From an uncultured Clostridia bacterium (lineage in GTDB: Bacteria; Bacillota; Clostridia; Christensenellales; Aristaeellaceae), in assembly GCA_934647165.1 (NCBI GenBank), contig CAKUFA010000028.1:1-33603 (forward strand): 33,603 nt of DNA, written 5' to 3'. Position numbers and translations under genes: made by a program. Below are positions 15,508 through 24,802 of this stretch, piece by piece (position 1 is the first letter of the stretch; every line of letters starts with the position of its first letter). Under the pieces are notes generated by a model. It saw nothing but the letters and a program-made list of their open reading frames with translations, had not been told where the DNA came from and ran no database searches.

Positions 15508-16989
15508 ATGCGGCAAAGTGGAATCCTGATGCACATCACCTCACTGCCTGGAAAAGACGGTATTGGCAGCTTGGGACAGGAGGCGCGGGACTTTGCGGAT
15601 TTTCTGCATGCTTCCGGAATGAGGCTGTGGCAAGTGTTGCCGGTAGGGCCCACCGGCTATGGCGAATCGCCCTATCAGTCCAGCAGCGTGTTTGCGGGCA
15701 ATCCCATGCTCATTTCACTGGAGGAATTGCGTGCCCAGGGGCTGCTGGATGACAGCTGCCTGCCGCCTTTTGAGGATGACGTGCTGGATCAGGTAAATTA
15801 CGAGCGGGTGCGGGCACATAAAGAGGGGCGGCTGCGGCTTTGTTTCCGCCAGAGCGGGGAGAAGATGCGCAGCGCTGTGGATGATTTTATCCGTACCCAT
15901 GCGTGGGCGGAAGACTTTGCCCTGTTTACGGCGGTGAAGCGTCACTTTGGCGATGTGATGTGGACAAAATGGCCGGACGAAGATATCCGCATGCGGCGGG
16001 AAGCAGCAATCATCCGCTATCGCGAGGAGCTTAAGGAGGACATTCGCTATCACCTGTTCGTGCAAACGCTTTTTTTCCGCCAATGGGCGGCGCTGAAAAA
16101 ATACTGCAACGAGCGGGAAATTGAGCTCTTTGGCGATATGCCCATCTATGTTGCGGAGGACAGCGCCGACACATGGACGCACCCGGAGGTATTTCAGCTG
16201 GACAAGAATCGCGTGCCCAAGCGCGTGGCAGGCGTGCCGCCGGACTATTTTTCCGAGGATGGCCAATTATGGGGGAATCCGCTGTATCGCTGGGGCTATC
16301 TGCGGCTGCACGGGTATCGCTGGTGGGTAGAGCGTATGCGCGCCATGGCCGGCATGTACGACCTGATTCGCATTGATCATTTCATTGGCTTTGCGAACTA
16401 CTATTCCATTCCGTACGGCGCGCCCAACGCCCGCACAGGCAAATGGATCATCGGCCCGGGAAAGAGCCTGTTCCGGGTTTTCCGCAAGCAGCTGCCAGGG
16501 ATGCGCATTGTGGCGGAAGACCTTGGCTGCGTAAACGACCGAGTACGCGCGCTGTTGCGATTTGTGGGATATCCCGGCATGCGGGTGCTGACGTTTGGCT
16601 TTGGCGGAGGAGAGGATGATCCCCACCTGGCGGCAAACTATGTGGAAAACTCCGTAGTATACACCGGCACCCACGACAACGATACGGTACGCGGCTGGGT
16701 GGAAACAGCTGATGAAAACGCCCTTGCACAGGCGAAGCGTACCCTGGGCTTTGAACGGCTGGAGGATGCGCCGGAAGCCTTCATCCGCGCGGTGATGGCG
16801 TCGCGTGCAAACACAGCGGTGATCCCCATGCAGGATGTGCTGGGACTTGACGGAAGCGCCCGCATGAACCTGCCGGGAACCACCGGCGGCAACTGGCAAT
16901 GGCGCATGCTGCCCGGCGCGGCAAACGCAAAGGTGGCTGCGCATTTGATGGAACTGAACCGACAGACGAACAGGGGGACACAGGCATGA
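15508..16989 (+). CDS. malQ: 4-alpha-glucanotransferase (amylomaltase)
   Basis: A 493-residue GH77 amylomaltase of normal length. It disproportionates maltodextrins in the cytoplasm, releasing glucose and longer chains that feed the phosphorylase. Motifs seen: N-terminal GILMHITSLPG and WQVLPVGPTGYGESPYQ; nucleophile Asp in IRIDHFIGF; acid/base Glu in IVAEDLG; third acid in TGTHDNDT. The start is ATG 15508 with GAAAGGA 9-10 nt before. The stop overlaps the glgP start (ATGA), so the two are translationally coupled, which matches their linked roles. The operator-like site upstream suggests separate control from the front of the operon. Confidence 0.96.
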   Translation: MRQSGILMHITSLPGKDGIGSLGQEARDFADFLHASGMRLWQVLPVGPTGYGESPYQSSSVFAGNPMLISLEELRAQGLLDDSCLPPFEDDVLDQVNYERVRAHKEGRLRLCFRQSGEKMRSAVDDFIRTHAWAEDFALFTAVKRHFGDVMWTKWPDEDIRMRREAAIIRYREELKEDIRYHLFVQTLFFRQWAALKKYCNEREIELFGDMPIYVAEDSADTWTHPEVFQLDKNRVPKRVAGVPPDYFSEDGQLWGNPLYRWGYLRLHGYRWWVERMRAMAGMYDLIRIDHFIGFANYYSIPYGAPNARTGKWIIGPGKSLFRVFRKQLPGMRIVAEDLGCVNDRVRALLRFVGYPGMRVLTFGFGGGEDDPHLAANYVENSVVYTGTHDNDTVRGWVETADENALAQAKRTLGFERLEDAPEAFIRAVMASRANTAVIPMQDVLGLDGSARMNLPGTTGGNWQWRMLPGAANAKVAAHLMELNRQTNRGTQA

Positions 16990-19349
16990 TGAACGCGAAG
17001 GAATTGATGAAGCAGACGGAAATGCTGCTGCTTACGCGCGACCACGTGAAACTGGAGGACGCCAGCGCCGTGCAGCTGCACAACGCACTGTCCACTGCTG
17101 CCATGGAGGCGCTTTCGCCCTGCTGGGTCAAATGCGAAGAAAAACGCTCCGGCAAGCGGCAGGCATACTATCTCTCCGCTGAATACCTGGTGGGGCGAAT
17201 GGTATACAACAATCTTTTCTGCCTGAACGTGCTGGATGAGGTAAGGGAGCTGCTCAAAGCACGGGGCGTTGACATTGCGTGCCTGGAGGACATTGAAGAC
17301 GATGCGTTTGGCAACGGCGGCTTGGGGCGGCTGGCGGCATGTTTTCTGGACAGCGCGGTGACGCATCATGTGCCGCTCACCGGTTATGGCCTGCGGTATC
17401 GCTACGGGCTGTTCAAGCAGAGCTTTGTGGATGGGCGGCAGCACGAAGAGCCGGATGATTGGGCGAAGTGGGGCGATCCGTGGAGTATCCGCCGGGATGA
17501 GCTGGCAGTGACCGTGGAAATGAAGACCGGCAATGTGCGGGCGGTGCCATATGATATGCCGGTGATCGGCTATGGTGCGAAGAATATTGGCACGCTGCGG
17601 CTGTGGCAGTGTGAAAGCCTGCATGAGATCGACTTTCCGCTGTTTAACCAGCAGGAATATCAAAAGGCTGCAAGCGACAAGAATAGGGCCGAGGACATCA
17701 CCAAGTTCCTTTATCCCAATGACAGCCACCGGGAAGGCAAGCAGCTGCGGGTGAAGCAGCAGTATGTGATGGTGTCCGCATCCCTACAGGACATGCTGCG
17801 GCAGTATCGCCTGCGCCACGGCAGCGACTATAGATTTTTTGCGGCCGAGCACGCGGTGCAGCTGAATGATACGCACCCCGTGATGGCCATTCCGGAATTG
17901 ATCCGCCTGCTGGACAAGGATGGCGTGGACTTCGAAACCGCCTTTGCCATTGCACGGGAAACCTTTGCCTACACCAACCACACGGTGATGCAGGAAGCAC
18001 TGGAAAAATGGGATCTGCCGCTTTTGTCCTCCGTGTGCCCGGACATTGTGCGCATCATCCGCCGCATTGACGCGCGTTTCCGCAAGGAAATGGCGGCTGC
18101 CGACCAGGAAGTGAAGGCAACGCGCTGCATCCTGTGGCCGAACCCGTGGAATGCCAAGGTGACGCAGGTGCATATGGCGCAGTTGGCGGTTTATGCAACC
18201 CATGCCACCAACGGCGTGGCGGCAATCCACACGGAAATTCTCAAGGATGACGTATTTGCTGATTGGTACGCCTTGTATCCGCAGCGCTTCCAAAACAAGA
18301 CAAACGGCATCACCCAGCGCCGCTGGCTGGGGCTGTGCAATCCGGAGCTGACAGAACTGCTTGCCCGGCATCTGGGCGGACGTGCATTCCTGACGAACCT
18401 TTCCGAGTTGGAAAAGCTGAAACCCATGATTGATGACACGCTGTGCCGGGACTTCAGGGTGGTGAAGGAAGAGAAGAAGCGTCAGCTGGCTGCGGAAATT
18501 CTCAAAAAGGAAGGCGTGGCGCTGGATCCTTCCATGATGTTCGACGTGCAGGTGAAGCGGCTGCATGAATACAAGCGGCAGCTGATGAACGCGCTGTCCA
18601 TTCTGGCCATCTATCAGCAGCTGAAGGACGGTACGCTCAAGGATTTCACACCCACGGCATTCATCTTTGGCGCGAAAGCTGCGCCCGGCTATGATCGGGC
18701 GAAGGCCATTATTCACCTGATTAACATGATTGCCGACAAGGTGAATGCGGACCCGGAGACCTCCGATCGACTGAAAGTGGTGTTTGTGCAGAATTATAAT
18801 TGCTCCTATGCGGAAAAGATTATTCCTGCGGCTGATGTGAGCGAGCAGATTTCCCCCGCAGGCACGGAAGCCAGCGGCACGGGCAACATGAAGCTGATGC
18901 TCAACGGCGCGGTGACGCTGGGCACCTATGACGGCGCAAACATCGAAATTGTGGAGCAGGCCGGTGCGGAAAACAACTATATCTTCGGTGCAACGGTGGA
19001 ACAGCTGAATGCCATCAAGGCAACATATGATCCGAAGGAAATCTACAAGAAAGACGCGCTGATTCGCCGTGTGGTGGACACGCTGGTGGATGGCACCTTC
19101 CCGGATGAGGACGGCATGCTGCGGGAGCTGCACACAGCGCTGTTGGAAGGCGCAAGCTGGCACAAACCGGATCATTATTTCCTGCTGCATGATTTCCGCA
19201 GCTATCTGGACGCGAAGCTCCGCGCCAACCGTGACTATCATGACGCCATCACCTTTGCGCGCAAGTGCCTGATGAATGTTGCAAGTGCGGGCACCTTCTC
19301 CTCCGACAGAACCATTAAACAATATGCCAAGGAAATTTGGCACGTTTGA
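16986..19349 (+). CDS. glgP: Glycogen/maltodextrin phosphorylase
   Basis: A 787-residue GT35 phosphorylase, which releases glucose-1-phosphate from alpha-1,4-glucan ends. The PLP-site signature EASGTGNMKLMLNGA is intact, as are AYYLSAEYLVGRM near the N-terminus, the GNGGLGRLAACFLDS segment, and VKRLHEYKRQLMN. ATG 16986 overlaps the malQ stop and AGGGGG lies 9 nt upstream; ATG 16989 is directly adjacent and equally possible. In context the role is probably maltodextrin phosphorolysis after uptake (malP-like) but glycogen use is also possible. It is the last gene of the operon; a strong hairpin follows. Confidence 0.95.
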   Translation: MMNAKELMKQTEMLLLTRDHVKLEDASAVQLHNALSTAAMEALSPCWVKCEEKRSGKRQAYYLSAEYLVGRMVYNNLFCLNVLDEVRELLKARGVDIACLEDIEDDAFGNGGLGRLAACFLDSAVTHHVPLTGYGLRYRYGLFKQSFVDGRQHEEPDDWAKWGDPWSIRRDELAVTVEMKTGNVRAVPYDMPVIGYGAKNIGTLRLWQCESLHEIDFPLFNQQEYQKAASDKNRAEDITKFLYPNDSHREGKQLRVKQQYVMVSASLQDMLRQYRLRHGSDYRFFAAEHAVQLNDTHPVMAIPELIRLLDKDGVDFETAFAIARETFAYTNHTVMQEALEKWDLPLLSSVCPDIVRIIRRIDARFRKEMAAADQEVKATRCILWPNPWNAKVTQVHMAQLAVYATHATNGVAAIHTEILKDDVFADWYALYPQRFQNKTNGITQRRWLGLCNPELTELLARHLGGRAFLTNLSELEKLKPMIDDTLCRDFRVVKEEKKRQLAAEILKKEGVALDPSMMFDVQVKRLHEYKRQLMNALSILAIYQQLKDGTLKDFTPTAFIFGAKAAPGYDRAKAIIHLINMIADKVNADPETSDRLKVVFVQNYNCSYAEKIIPAADVSEQISPAGTEASGTGNMKLMLNGAVTLGTYDGANIEIVEQAGAENNYIFGATVEQLNAIKATYDPKEIYKKDALIRRVVDTLVDGTFPDEDGMLRELHTALLEGASWHKPDHYFLLHDFRSYLDAKLRANRDYHDAITFARKCLMNVASAGTFSSDRTIKQYAKEIWHV

Positions 19350-19369
19350 CGGCGGCTAAAAAGAAAAAG

Positions 19370-19424
19370 AGCGGACAGGCAGCGCCTGGCCAGCCCGAAA
19401 GGCTGGCGGCGCTGTCTGTCCGCT
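19370..19424. terminator. Strong bidirectional terminator between glgP and mfd
   Basis: AGCGGACAGGCAGCGCC pairs with GGCGCTGTCTGTCCGCT (one G-U pair) around an inner CCAGCC-CGAAA-GGCTGG hairpin. A-rich sequence lies on the left and CTTTGTG on the right. Located between convergent genes, it can serve both. Confidence 0.85.
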
Positions 19425-19477
19425 TTGTGCTAAAAAGAGAAGAAGGAAGGATTTTGCCAAAGGACGACCGGAGAAAT

Positions 19478-22400
19478 TTACGAGGCGGATCCGGCTTTCT
19501 CCTGGGCGGCGGTCTCATATTCCCTGACCTTGGCGGTGAGCTTTTTCAACACGGAGACGGCTTCGCGGAGCATATCACGCTCCTGAAGGCGGGAATCACG
19601 GAGAATGATGGCGGCAGGCGCCACATTGCTGGCGCGCAGGCGGCCATCCGTATCCTGCATGGCACGAAGCAGCAACGCAGGATCAGGCACATAACGGCTG
19701 TCCACCCGCATTACCAGATCCCCCTTGCGCCAGACGACGCTCATAACGCCCAGCATGTTGGCCAGCGCCCGAAGCTGTGCAATGTCCAGCAGTGCGTCCA
19801 CCACAGCGGGGGATTCGCCAAAGCGATCGAGCAGCTCCTCTTCGATATCCTCGCGATCCTCCTGTGTTTGAATGGCGGCAATGCGCTTGTACATCTCCAT
19901 GCGCTGACGCTCGTCGTGCACATAATCTCCGGGCAGGTAGGCGTCCACCTTGAGATCCACACGGGTTTCCAACGGTTTGGCGGCACTGTCCTGCCCCTGC
20001 ACTTCATGGAGGGTTTCCTCAATCAGCTTGCAGTACATATCATAGCCGACGGTGGCCAGGTGACCGTGCTGCTCGGGTCCCAAAATGTTGCCTGCACCGC
20101 GGATTTCCAGGTCACGCATGGCAATGCGGAAGCCTGCGCCGAATTCCGTGAACTCGCGAATGGCGCTCAATCGCTGCTGGGCTGTTTCGGACAGCATTTT
20201 TTCCGGCCGCACGGTGAAATAGGCATAAGCCTGCCGGTTGCTGCGTCCAACGCGTCCGCGCAGCTGATACAGCTGGCTGAGGCCGAAACGATCTGCATCA
20301 AAAACGATCAGCGTGTTGGCGGTGGGCACGTCCAGACCGCTTTCGATGATGGTGGTGCACAGCAGCACGTCGTAGCTGCCGGCATAGAAGTCCATCATCA
20401 CGTCTTCCAGGCCGTGCTCTTTCATTTGCCCATGGGCAACGCCGATGCGCGCTTCCGGCACCAGGGCGCGCAGACGGTTATAGAACTGTTCGATGGACTG
20501 CACCCGGTTGTACAGAAAATACACCTGTCCGCCGCGGGACAGTTCGCGCAGGATAGCGTCGCGCACAACCGCGTCGGAATAATCTACCACGTGGGTTTGC
20601 ACAGGCAGGCGTTCCTCAGGCGGGGTCTCCAGCACGGACATATCGCGAATGCCCACCATGGACATGTGCAGTGTGCGGGGAATAGGCGTGGCGGACAGGG
20701 TGAGCACGTCCACCTGGTTCTTCATGTTTTTGATAACTTCCTTGTGCGCCACGCCGAAGCGCTGCTCCTCGTCCACAATGAGCAATCCAAGATCCTTGAA
20801 TTGCACATCCTTGGCCAGCAGGCGGTGGGTACCCACAACAATGTCGATTTGGCCATTCTTGAGACGGGCAAGGACGTCCTTTTGCTCCTTCACGGTTCGA
20901 AAACGGCTGATAACGTCCGCCACGACAGGAAAACCGTGGAAACGTTTGACTACCGTATTGTAGTGCTGCTGGGCAAGAATGGTGGTGGGCGCAAGGATGG
21001 CAACCTGTTTGCCGTCCATTACGGCTTTGAAGGCTGCACGCAGGCTCACTTCTGTTTTGCCGTAGCCCACGTCGCCGCACAGCAGACGATCCATGTTCCG
21101 GTCGGATTCCATATCTCGGGTGATCTCCCGCACGCTCTGCTCCTGATCGGGGGTGAGTTCATAGGGAAAGTGATCCTCAAATTCCCGCTGCCAGGGTGTA
21201 TCTGCGCTGAAAGCATATCCTTTGCGTTGGCTGCGCTGGGCATAGAGCTGCACAAGGTCAAAGGCCAGTTTTTTGAGCCCTTCCTTGACTTTGCCTTTTT
21301 GCTTTTGCCACTCGCCGCCGCCAAGCTTGTTCAGCTTGGGGGGCTGGTTTGGATTGCCGATATAGCGCTGTACTCGTTCCAACTGCTCCACAGGAACGTA
21401 CAGCTTGTCGCTGCCCTGATACTGAATCAGCAGATAATCCCGGTAGGTGCCCTCGCTTTGCAGGCGCACGGTGCCCTGATAGATGCCGACACCGTGATCT
21501 TCATGCACAACATAGTCGCCAACCTTCAGGTCAGTGAAAGCGGCGATCTTTTCCCCGGCGTTGCGGCGGCTTTTGGCCTTGCGGTAACCCGCGCCGTAGA
21601 TGTCCGTATCCGCGATGAGCACCAGCTTGGCAGCCGGCCACACAAAACCGTGGCTGAGGGTCATGGGCAACACAAGCGTTTCGCCCAGGATCAGGTTGTT
21701 ACACTCTTCCATGAAAGTGGCGGGGGTGTTCAATTCGCCCAGGGCTTGGACAAGCCGCTTGCCGCGCGCAACACCGCCGGAAAGAAGCAGCACGCAGTTG
21801 CCGTCCCGTCTCCACTTTTCACAATCGGCTGCAAGCACTTTCATCTGTCCCTGATAGCTGGCAATGCCTTTGCTGCCAAGATCGATGGCGTCTTTGGTTT
21901 CCACACCGCCCATGCTGCGAAGGAATTCCGTCATGGCGGCCAAGGGATACGGCTTGAGGAGACTGAGCACCTCATCCCAGCGCATCAGCAGGTTTTGCTG
22001 CTCCAACACGGCCTCGCCGCGTTCCATGGCGCCGTGCAGATCCTCGCCAAAACCCATCAGACGCTCGGAGGCGCGCTCACGCAGCTGATCGGGTTGCCAG
22101 AGAAACACTGCGTCTGCCTGATACCAATCAAGCAGCGTATGGGATTTAGGGCTGAGCACGGTCAGCCATGCGCGGATGCGCCGGAACGGCACGCCGCCTT
22201 CCAGCTGTTCAGCATCCTGCAAAAGAAGACTGGTGCGGCGCTCCAACTCCTGTGCACGCGCTGCGTCCTCCGCTTTTTTGCGGGCTTTGGGGGCGACTTT
22301 CTGGTCAAAAATGGTTTCCAGCTCATCATCGTCATCCGGCAGGGGCGGCAAGTCGGCAAACAGTTCAGTTTCCGGCACAACCTGCGTTTCGCGGCCATCC

Positions 22401-23131
22401 AGTGCCCGGCGCATGCGCTCGGCGGCCGGAGCACATGCGTTCCGGGAAAAGAGCACTTCTATGGCTGGGGTGATGACGGCTGTTTTGATTTTTTCCTGAC
22501 TGCGCTGGCTGATGCAGTCAAACGTGCGGACGCTGTCAACCTCATCATCAAAAAATTCCATGCGGTAACCGGAGACGGCAGCCGGGGGATAACAGTCGAT
22601 GATGGCGCCGCGCATGGCGCATTGACCTTTGCCTTCCACCATCTCCACCCGCTCATAGCCCATGCGGGTCAGACGGTCCATCAGCTCTGTGGGCTGAATC
22701 ACATCCCCGGCGCTCAGGCGCAGGGTGGAGGCGCGGAACATATCGGCATCGCCCATGCGCTGCATCAGCGCATCCATAGAGGTCACCAGCAGCTTCACTT
22801 CTCCTGCTGTCACGCGGCTGAGGGTCTCCAGGCGGCGCCAGGCGCTTTCATGGCTGCTGGCGCCGCGCGTCAGGTCGATTTCACCGCCGGGAAGGCATCC
22901 TGCCCGCTGACCTAAAAGCTGCTGCGCATCCTCTGCGGCCTTGGCGGCCTTCAGGTCGTTAGGCGTCACCAGCAGCACGCGCTTGCCGGTGCGATCAGCT
23001 ACGCGCGCGGCAAGCAGCACGCCCTGGGTTTCCGTCATGCCGCTCAGCGTAACGGGAACATTCTGCTCCAAATCCGAAAAGAGCCTGCGCGCCTCCTCGG
23101 GCTGCGCGCCGCCCAGCAATGCCTGTATCAT
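19478..23131 (-). CDS. mfd: Transcription-repair coupling factor Mfd
   Basis: A 1217-residue Mfd, slightly longer than the usual 1150-1180. It pushes stalled RNA polymerase off damaged DNA and recruits UvrA. In order: a UvrB-like N-terminal region; a CarD-like RNA-polymerase-interaction domain (DLKVGDYVVHEDHGVGIYQG, about residue 534 on); a helicase core with Walker A GDVGYGKTE (about 685), the DEEQRFGV box (about 785) and SATPIPRTL; then the QLRGRVGRS motif and the C-terminal TRCF domain with ILGPEQHGHLATVGYDMY. The ATG at 23131 (MIQALLGG) is chosen; 26 in-frame codons upstream run into pth. It follows pth by 16 bp, as in B. subtilis where spoVC and mfd are close. Confidence 0.97.
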   Translation of the reverse strand: MIQALLGGAQPEEARRLFSDLEQNVPVTLSGMTETQGVLLAARVADRTGKRVLLVTPNDLKAAKAAEDAQQLLGQRAGCLPGGEIDLTRGASSHESAWRRLETLSRVTAGEVKLLVTSMDALMQRMGDADMFRASTLRLSAGDVIQPTELMDRLTRMGYERVEMVEGKGQCAMRGAIIDCYPPAAVSGYRMEFFDDEVDSVRTFDCISQRSQEKIKTAVITPAIEVLFSRNACAPAAERMRRALDGRETQVVPETELFADLPPLPDDDDELETIFDQKVAPKARKKAEDAARAQELERRTSLLLQDAEQLEGGVPFRRIRAWLTVLSPKSHTLLDWYQADAVFLWQPDQLRERASERLMGFGEDLHGAMERGEAVLEQQNLLMRWDEVLSLLKPYPLAAMTEFLRSMGGVETKDAIDLGSKGIASYQGQMKVLAADCEKWRRDGNCVLLLSGGVARGKRLVQALGELNTPATFMEECNNLILGETLVLPMTLSHGFVWPAAKLVLIADTDIYGAGYRKAKSRRNAGEKIAAFTDLKVGDYVVHEDHGVGIYQGTVRLQSEGTYRDYLLIQYQGSDKLYVPVEQLERVQRYIGNPNQPPKLNKLGGGEWQKQKGKVKEGLKKLAFDLVQLYAQRSQRKGYAFSADTPWQREFEDHFPYELTPDQEQSVREITRDMESDRNMDRLLCGDVGYGKTEVSLRAAFKAVMDGKQVAILAPTTILAQQHYNTVVKRFHGFPVVADVISRFRTVKEQKDVLARLKNGQIDIVVGTHRLLAKDVQFKDLGLLIVDEEQRFGVAHKEVIKNMKNQVDVLTLSATPIPRTLHMSMVGIRDMSVLETPPEERLPVQTHVVDYSDAVVRDAILRELSRGGQVYFLYNRVQSIEQFYNRLRALVPEARIGVAHGQMKEHGLEDVMMDFYAGSYDVLLCTTIIESGLDVPTANTLIVFDADRFGLSQLYQLRGRVGRSNRQAYAYFTVRPEKMLSETAQQRLSAIREFTEFGAGFRIAMRDLEIRGAGNILGPEQHGHLATVGYDMYCKLIEETLHEVQGQDSAAKPLETRVDLKVDAYLPGDYVHDERQRMEMYKRIAAIQTQEDREDIEEELLDRFGESPAVVDALLDIAQLRALANMLGVMSVVWRKGDLVMRVDSRYVPDPALLLRAMQDTDGRLRASNVAPAAIILRDSRLQERDMLREAVSVLKKLTAKVREYETAAQEKAGSAS

Positions 23132-23147
23132 GTTGCATATACTCCGT

Positions 23148-23720
23148 TTATTTCTGGTTAAACTTGCACATGGCGGCTTCTGCACCACTGTCAATCCATG
23201 TTTCCACACATTCAGCTGCCCGCAGGTAAGCGTCGTTCATGGCCGCCTGCTCCTCACGGGTTTGGGGTTTGCCAAGCACCCAAGGAATGAGATCCCATCC
23301 GGGCTGCGGTGTGCCGACGCCTACGCGCAGGCGCGGAAAATCCTGCCCGGGCACATGGGCCAGGATGGAGCGCATGCCATTGTGCGTGCCCGCGCTGCCG
23401 CTTTTGCGCATGCGCAGGTGGGCAACAGGCAGGTCGATATCGTCATACACCACCAGCAGGTGGTCAAGGGGCGTTTTATACCAATTCAGCAGTTGAAGGA
23501 CGCATTCGCCGGACAAATTCATGAACGTCTGCGGCTGGCAGATAACCACACGCTTGCCCTGGCGGTTCACTTCCGTGAGCATGCCGCCAAGCTTTTTCTT
23601 GTCCGGGCGCACGCCCCAACGGCTGCACAGTGCGTCCGTTACCTCAAAACCTGCATTGTGCCGGGTATGCGCATACTGCGTGCCGGGGTTGCCAAGGCCG
23701 ACCACAAGATATGTTTCCAT
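23148..23720 (-). CDS. pth: Peptidyl-tRNA hydrolase
   Basis: A 190-residue Pth of normal length that recycles peptidyl-tRNAs by cleaving the ester bond. Catalytic and substrate residues are present: Asn11 in GLGNPG, His21 in TRHNAGF, FMNLSG, the DDIDLP motif around residue 93, and the HNGMRS segment. AGAGAGGA precedes the ATG. It is part of the purR - glmU-like - pth - mfd row, a Bacillota-conserved order. A hairpin (23742-23782) separates it from the glmU-like gene. Confidence 0.96.
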   Translation of the reverse strand: METYLVVGLGNPGTQYAHTRHNAGFEVTDALCSRWGVRPDKKKLGGMLTEVNRQGKRVVICQPQTFMNLSGECVLQLLNWYKTPLDHLLVVYDDIDLPVAHLRMRKSGSAGTHNGMRSILAHVPGQDFPRLRVGVGTPQPGWDLIPWVLGKPQTREEQAAMNDAYLRAAECVETWIDSGAEAAMCKFNQK

Positions 23721-23741
23721 GTTTTCCTCTCTAGTCGAAAC

Positions 23742-23782
23742 CGCGAGAGGATGCCTGTGTCAAACACAGGGTTCCTCTCGCG
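23742..23782 (-). other. Hairpin between the glmU-like gene and pth
   Basis: CGCGAGAGGA and CCTGTGT pair with ACACAGG and TCCTCTCGCG, giving two stacked stems (10 and 7 bp) with a small internal loop and a 3-nt loop. No T-run follows in the direction of transcription, so it is more likely an attenuating or mRNA-processing structure than a full terminator. Confidence 0.6.
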
Positions 23783-23795
23783 TTTGTGGATATGG

Positions 23796-24800
23796 TTAAT
23801 TGTTCTCCGCTCGTGTAAAGGCGGGGATTTTTGTGCCGCGCCCATATTGCTGGCCGGTGAGCACGCACATTTCAGCCGTGCATTCATCACCAAGCGTTGT
23901 ATTCGCCAGGCGGCAACCGGGGAGCAGCGTGCAGCGCTCGCCTATGTGGGTGTTGCCCTGCAAATAGCAAAAGGGATAGATGACCGTGTCCTGTCCAATG
24001 GTCACGTTGTTTTCGATGTAGGTGGCGGCAGGGTCAATGATGGTCACACCGGCCTCCATGTGATAGCGGCAGTTCAGCTCCCGCATGTATGCAGTAGCAT
24101 CGGCCAGGTCGCGCCGGGTGACGATGCGCACGGCTTCCCGGGCATCTTCTGCGGCGATGGCTGCCACGGCTTCGCCCTCAGCGGCCAGATAAGCGGCAAC
24201 GCTGGAGAGGTGATACAGGCCGTTCCCTTCCGGTTCCAATTGGGGAAGCCCCTGTGCCAGAACGGTGCGCGAGAAGCAGTATACACTGGCGTTGATGGAG
24301 GGGATTTCCTCCTCATTAGGGGCAAGCTCGGCAGCGCGTGCAATGCGCTTCACATTGCCGTCGCCATCAAAAATGACACGGTCATACCCTGCAGGGTTCG
24401 CAACATCTGCATACAGAACCGCCGCGTGGCAGCGCTTGCCATCCACGGCTTCCAACAGCCGGCGGTAGGATGCAGTGGACACCATGGGCATGTCCCCAGC
24501 GGCAATCAACACGCGGTCTACATCCTCACCAATCAGGCACATGCCTGCCTGCGCGGCCTTGGCGGTGCCGTTGCCCAGGGAAAAGTTCTGCACGGCAGTG
24601 CGGATTCCTTCAGGCAGCGTGGGGGCGAGCTCTGTGGCATGGTGCCCAAGCACCACAACGACCTCATCGCTCACGCGTTTCACTGCATCCATGGTGCATT
24701 GCATCAGCGTGTGCCCCATCAGCTCGTGCAGTTCCTTGGCACGGGCGGACTGCATCTGGTTCTCCCGGTCGGAAGCGAGGATCATCGCGACGGTTTTCAT
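23796..24800 (-). CDS. Degenerate GlmU-like protein (non-canonical, probably not a GlmU enzyme)
   Basis: A 334-residue protein with the GlmU layout: a nucleotidyltransferase-like domain (about 1-240), then a short left-handed beta-helix (VTIIDPAATYIENNVTIG, DTVIYPFCYLQGNTHIG). Normal GlmU is about 455 residues. The signature LAAGxGTRM is replaced by LASDRENQM, so the nucleotide-binding glycines and the catalytic Arg are gone; the Lys of AKELH and the Asp of AAGDMP remain. LGTGHA is LGNGTA, and the Mg-binding Asn near residue 225 is not recognisable. The helix ends before the acetyltransferase His. The long intact frame, a good ribosome site within the purR end and a 2-bp gap after purR argue for an expressed protein with another role, rather than a pseudogene. 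Confidence 0.8.
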   Translation of the reverse strand: MKTVAMILASDRENQMQSARAKELHELMGHTLMQCTMDAVKRVSDEVVVVLGHHATELAPTLPEGIRTAVQNFSLGNGTAKAAQAGMCLIGEDVDRVLIAAGDMPMVSTASYRRLLEAVDGKRCHAAVLYADVANPAGYDRVIFDGDGNVKRIARAAELAPNEEEIPSINASVYCFSRTVLAQGLPQLEPEGNGLYHLSSVAAYLAAEGEAVAAIAAEDAREAVRIVTRRDLADATAYMRELNCRYHMEAGVTIIDPAATYIENNVTIGQDTVIYPFCYLQGNTHIGERCTLLPGCRLANTTLGDECTAEMCVLTGQQYGRGTKIPAFTRAENN

Positions 24801-24802
24801 AT

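Noticed and set aside
19337..22915. Very long open frame (about 1190 codons) on the plus strand opposite mfd
   Set aside because: It is the antisense shadow of mfd; the product is rich in His, Gln and Arg without domains, and mfd itself is unmistakable.
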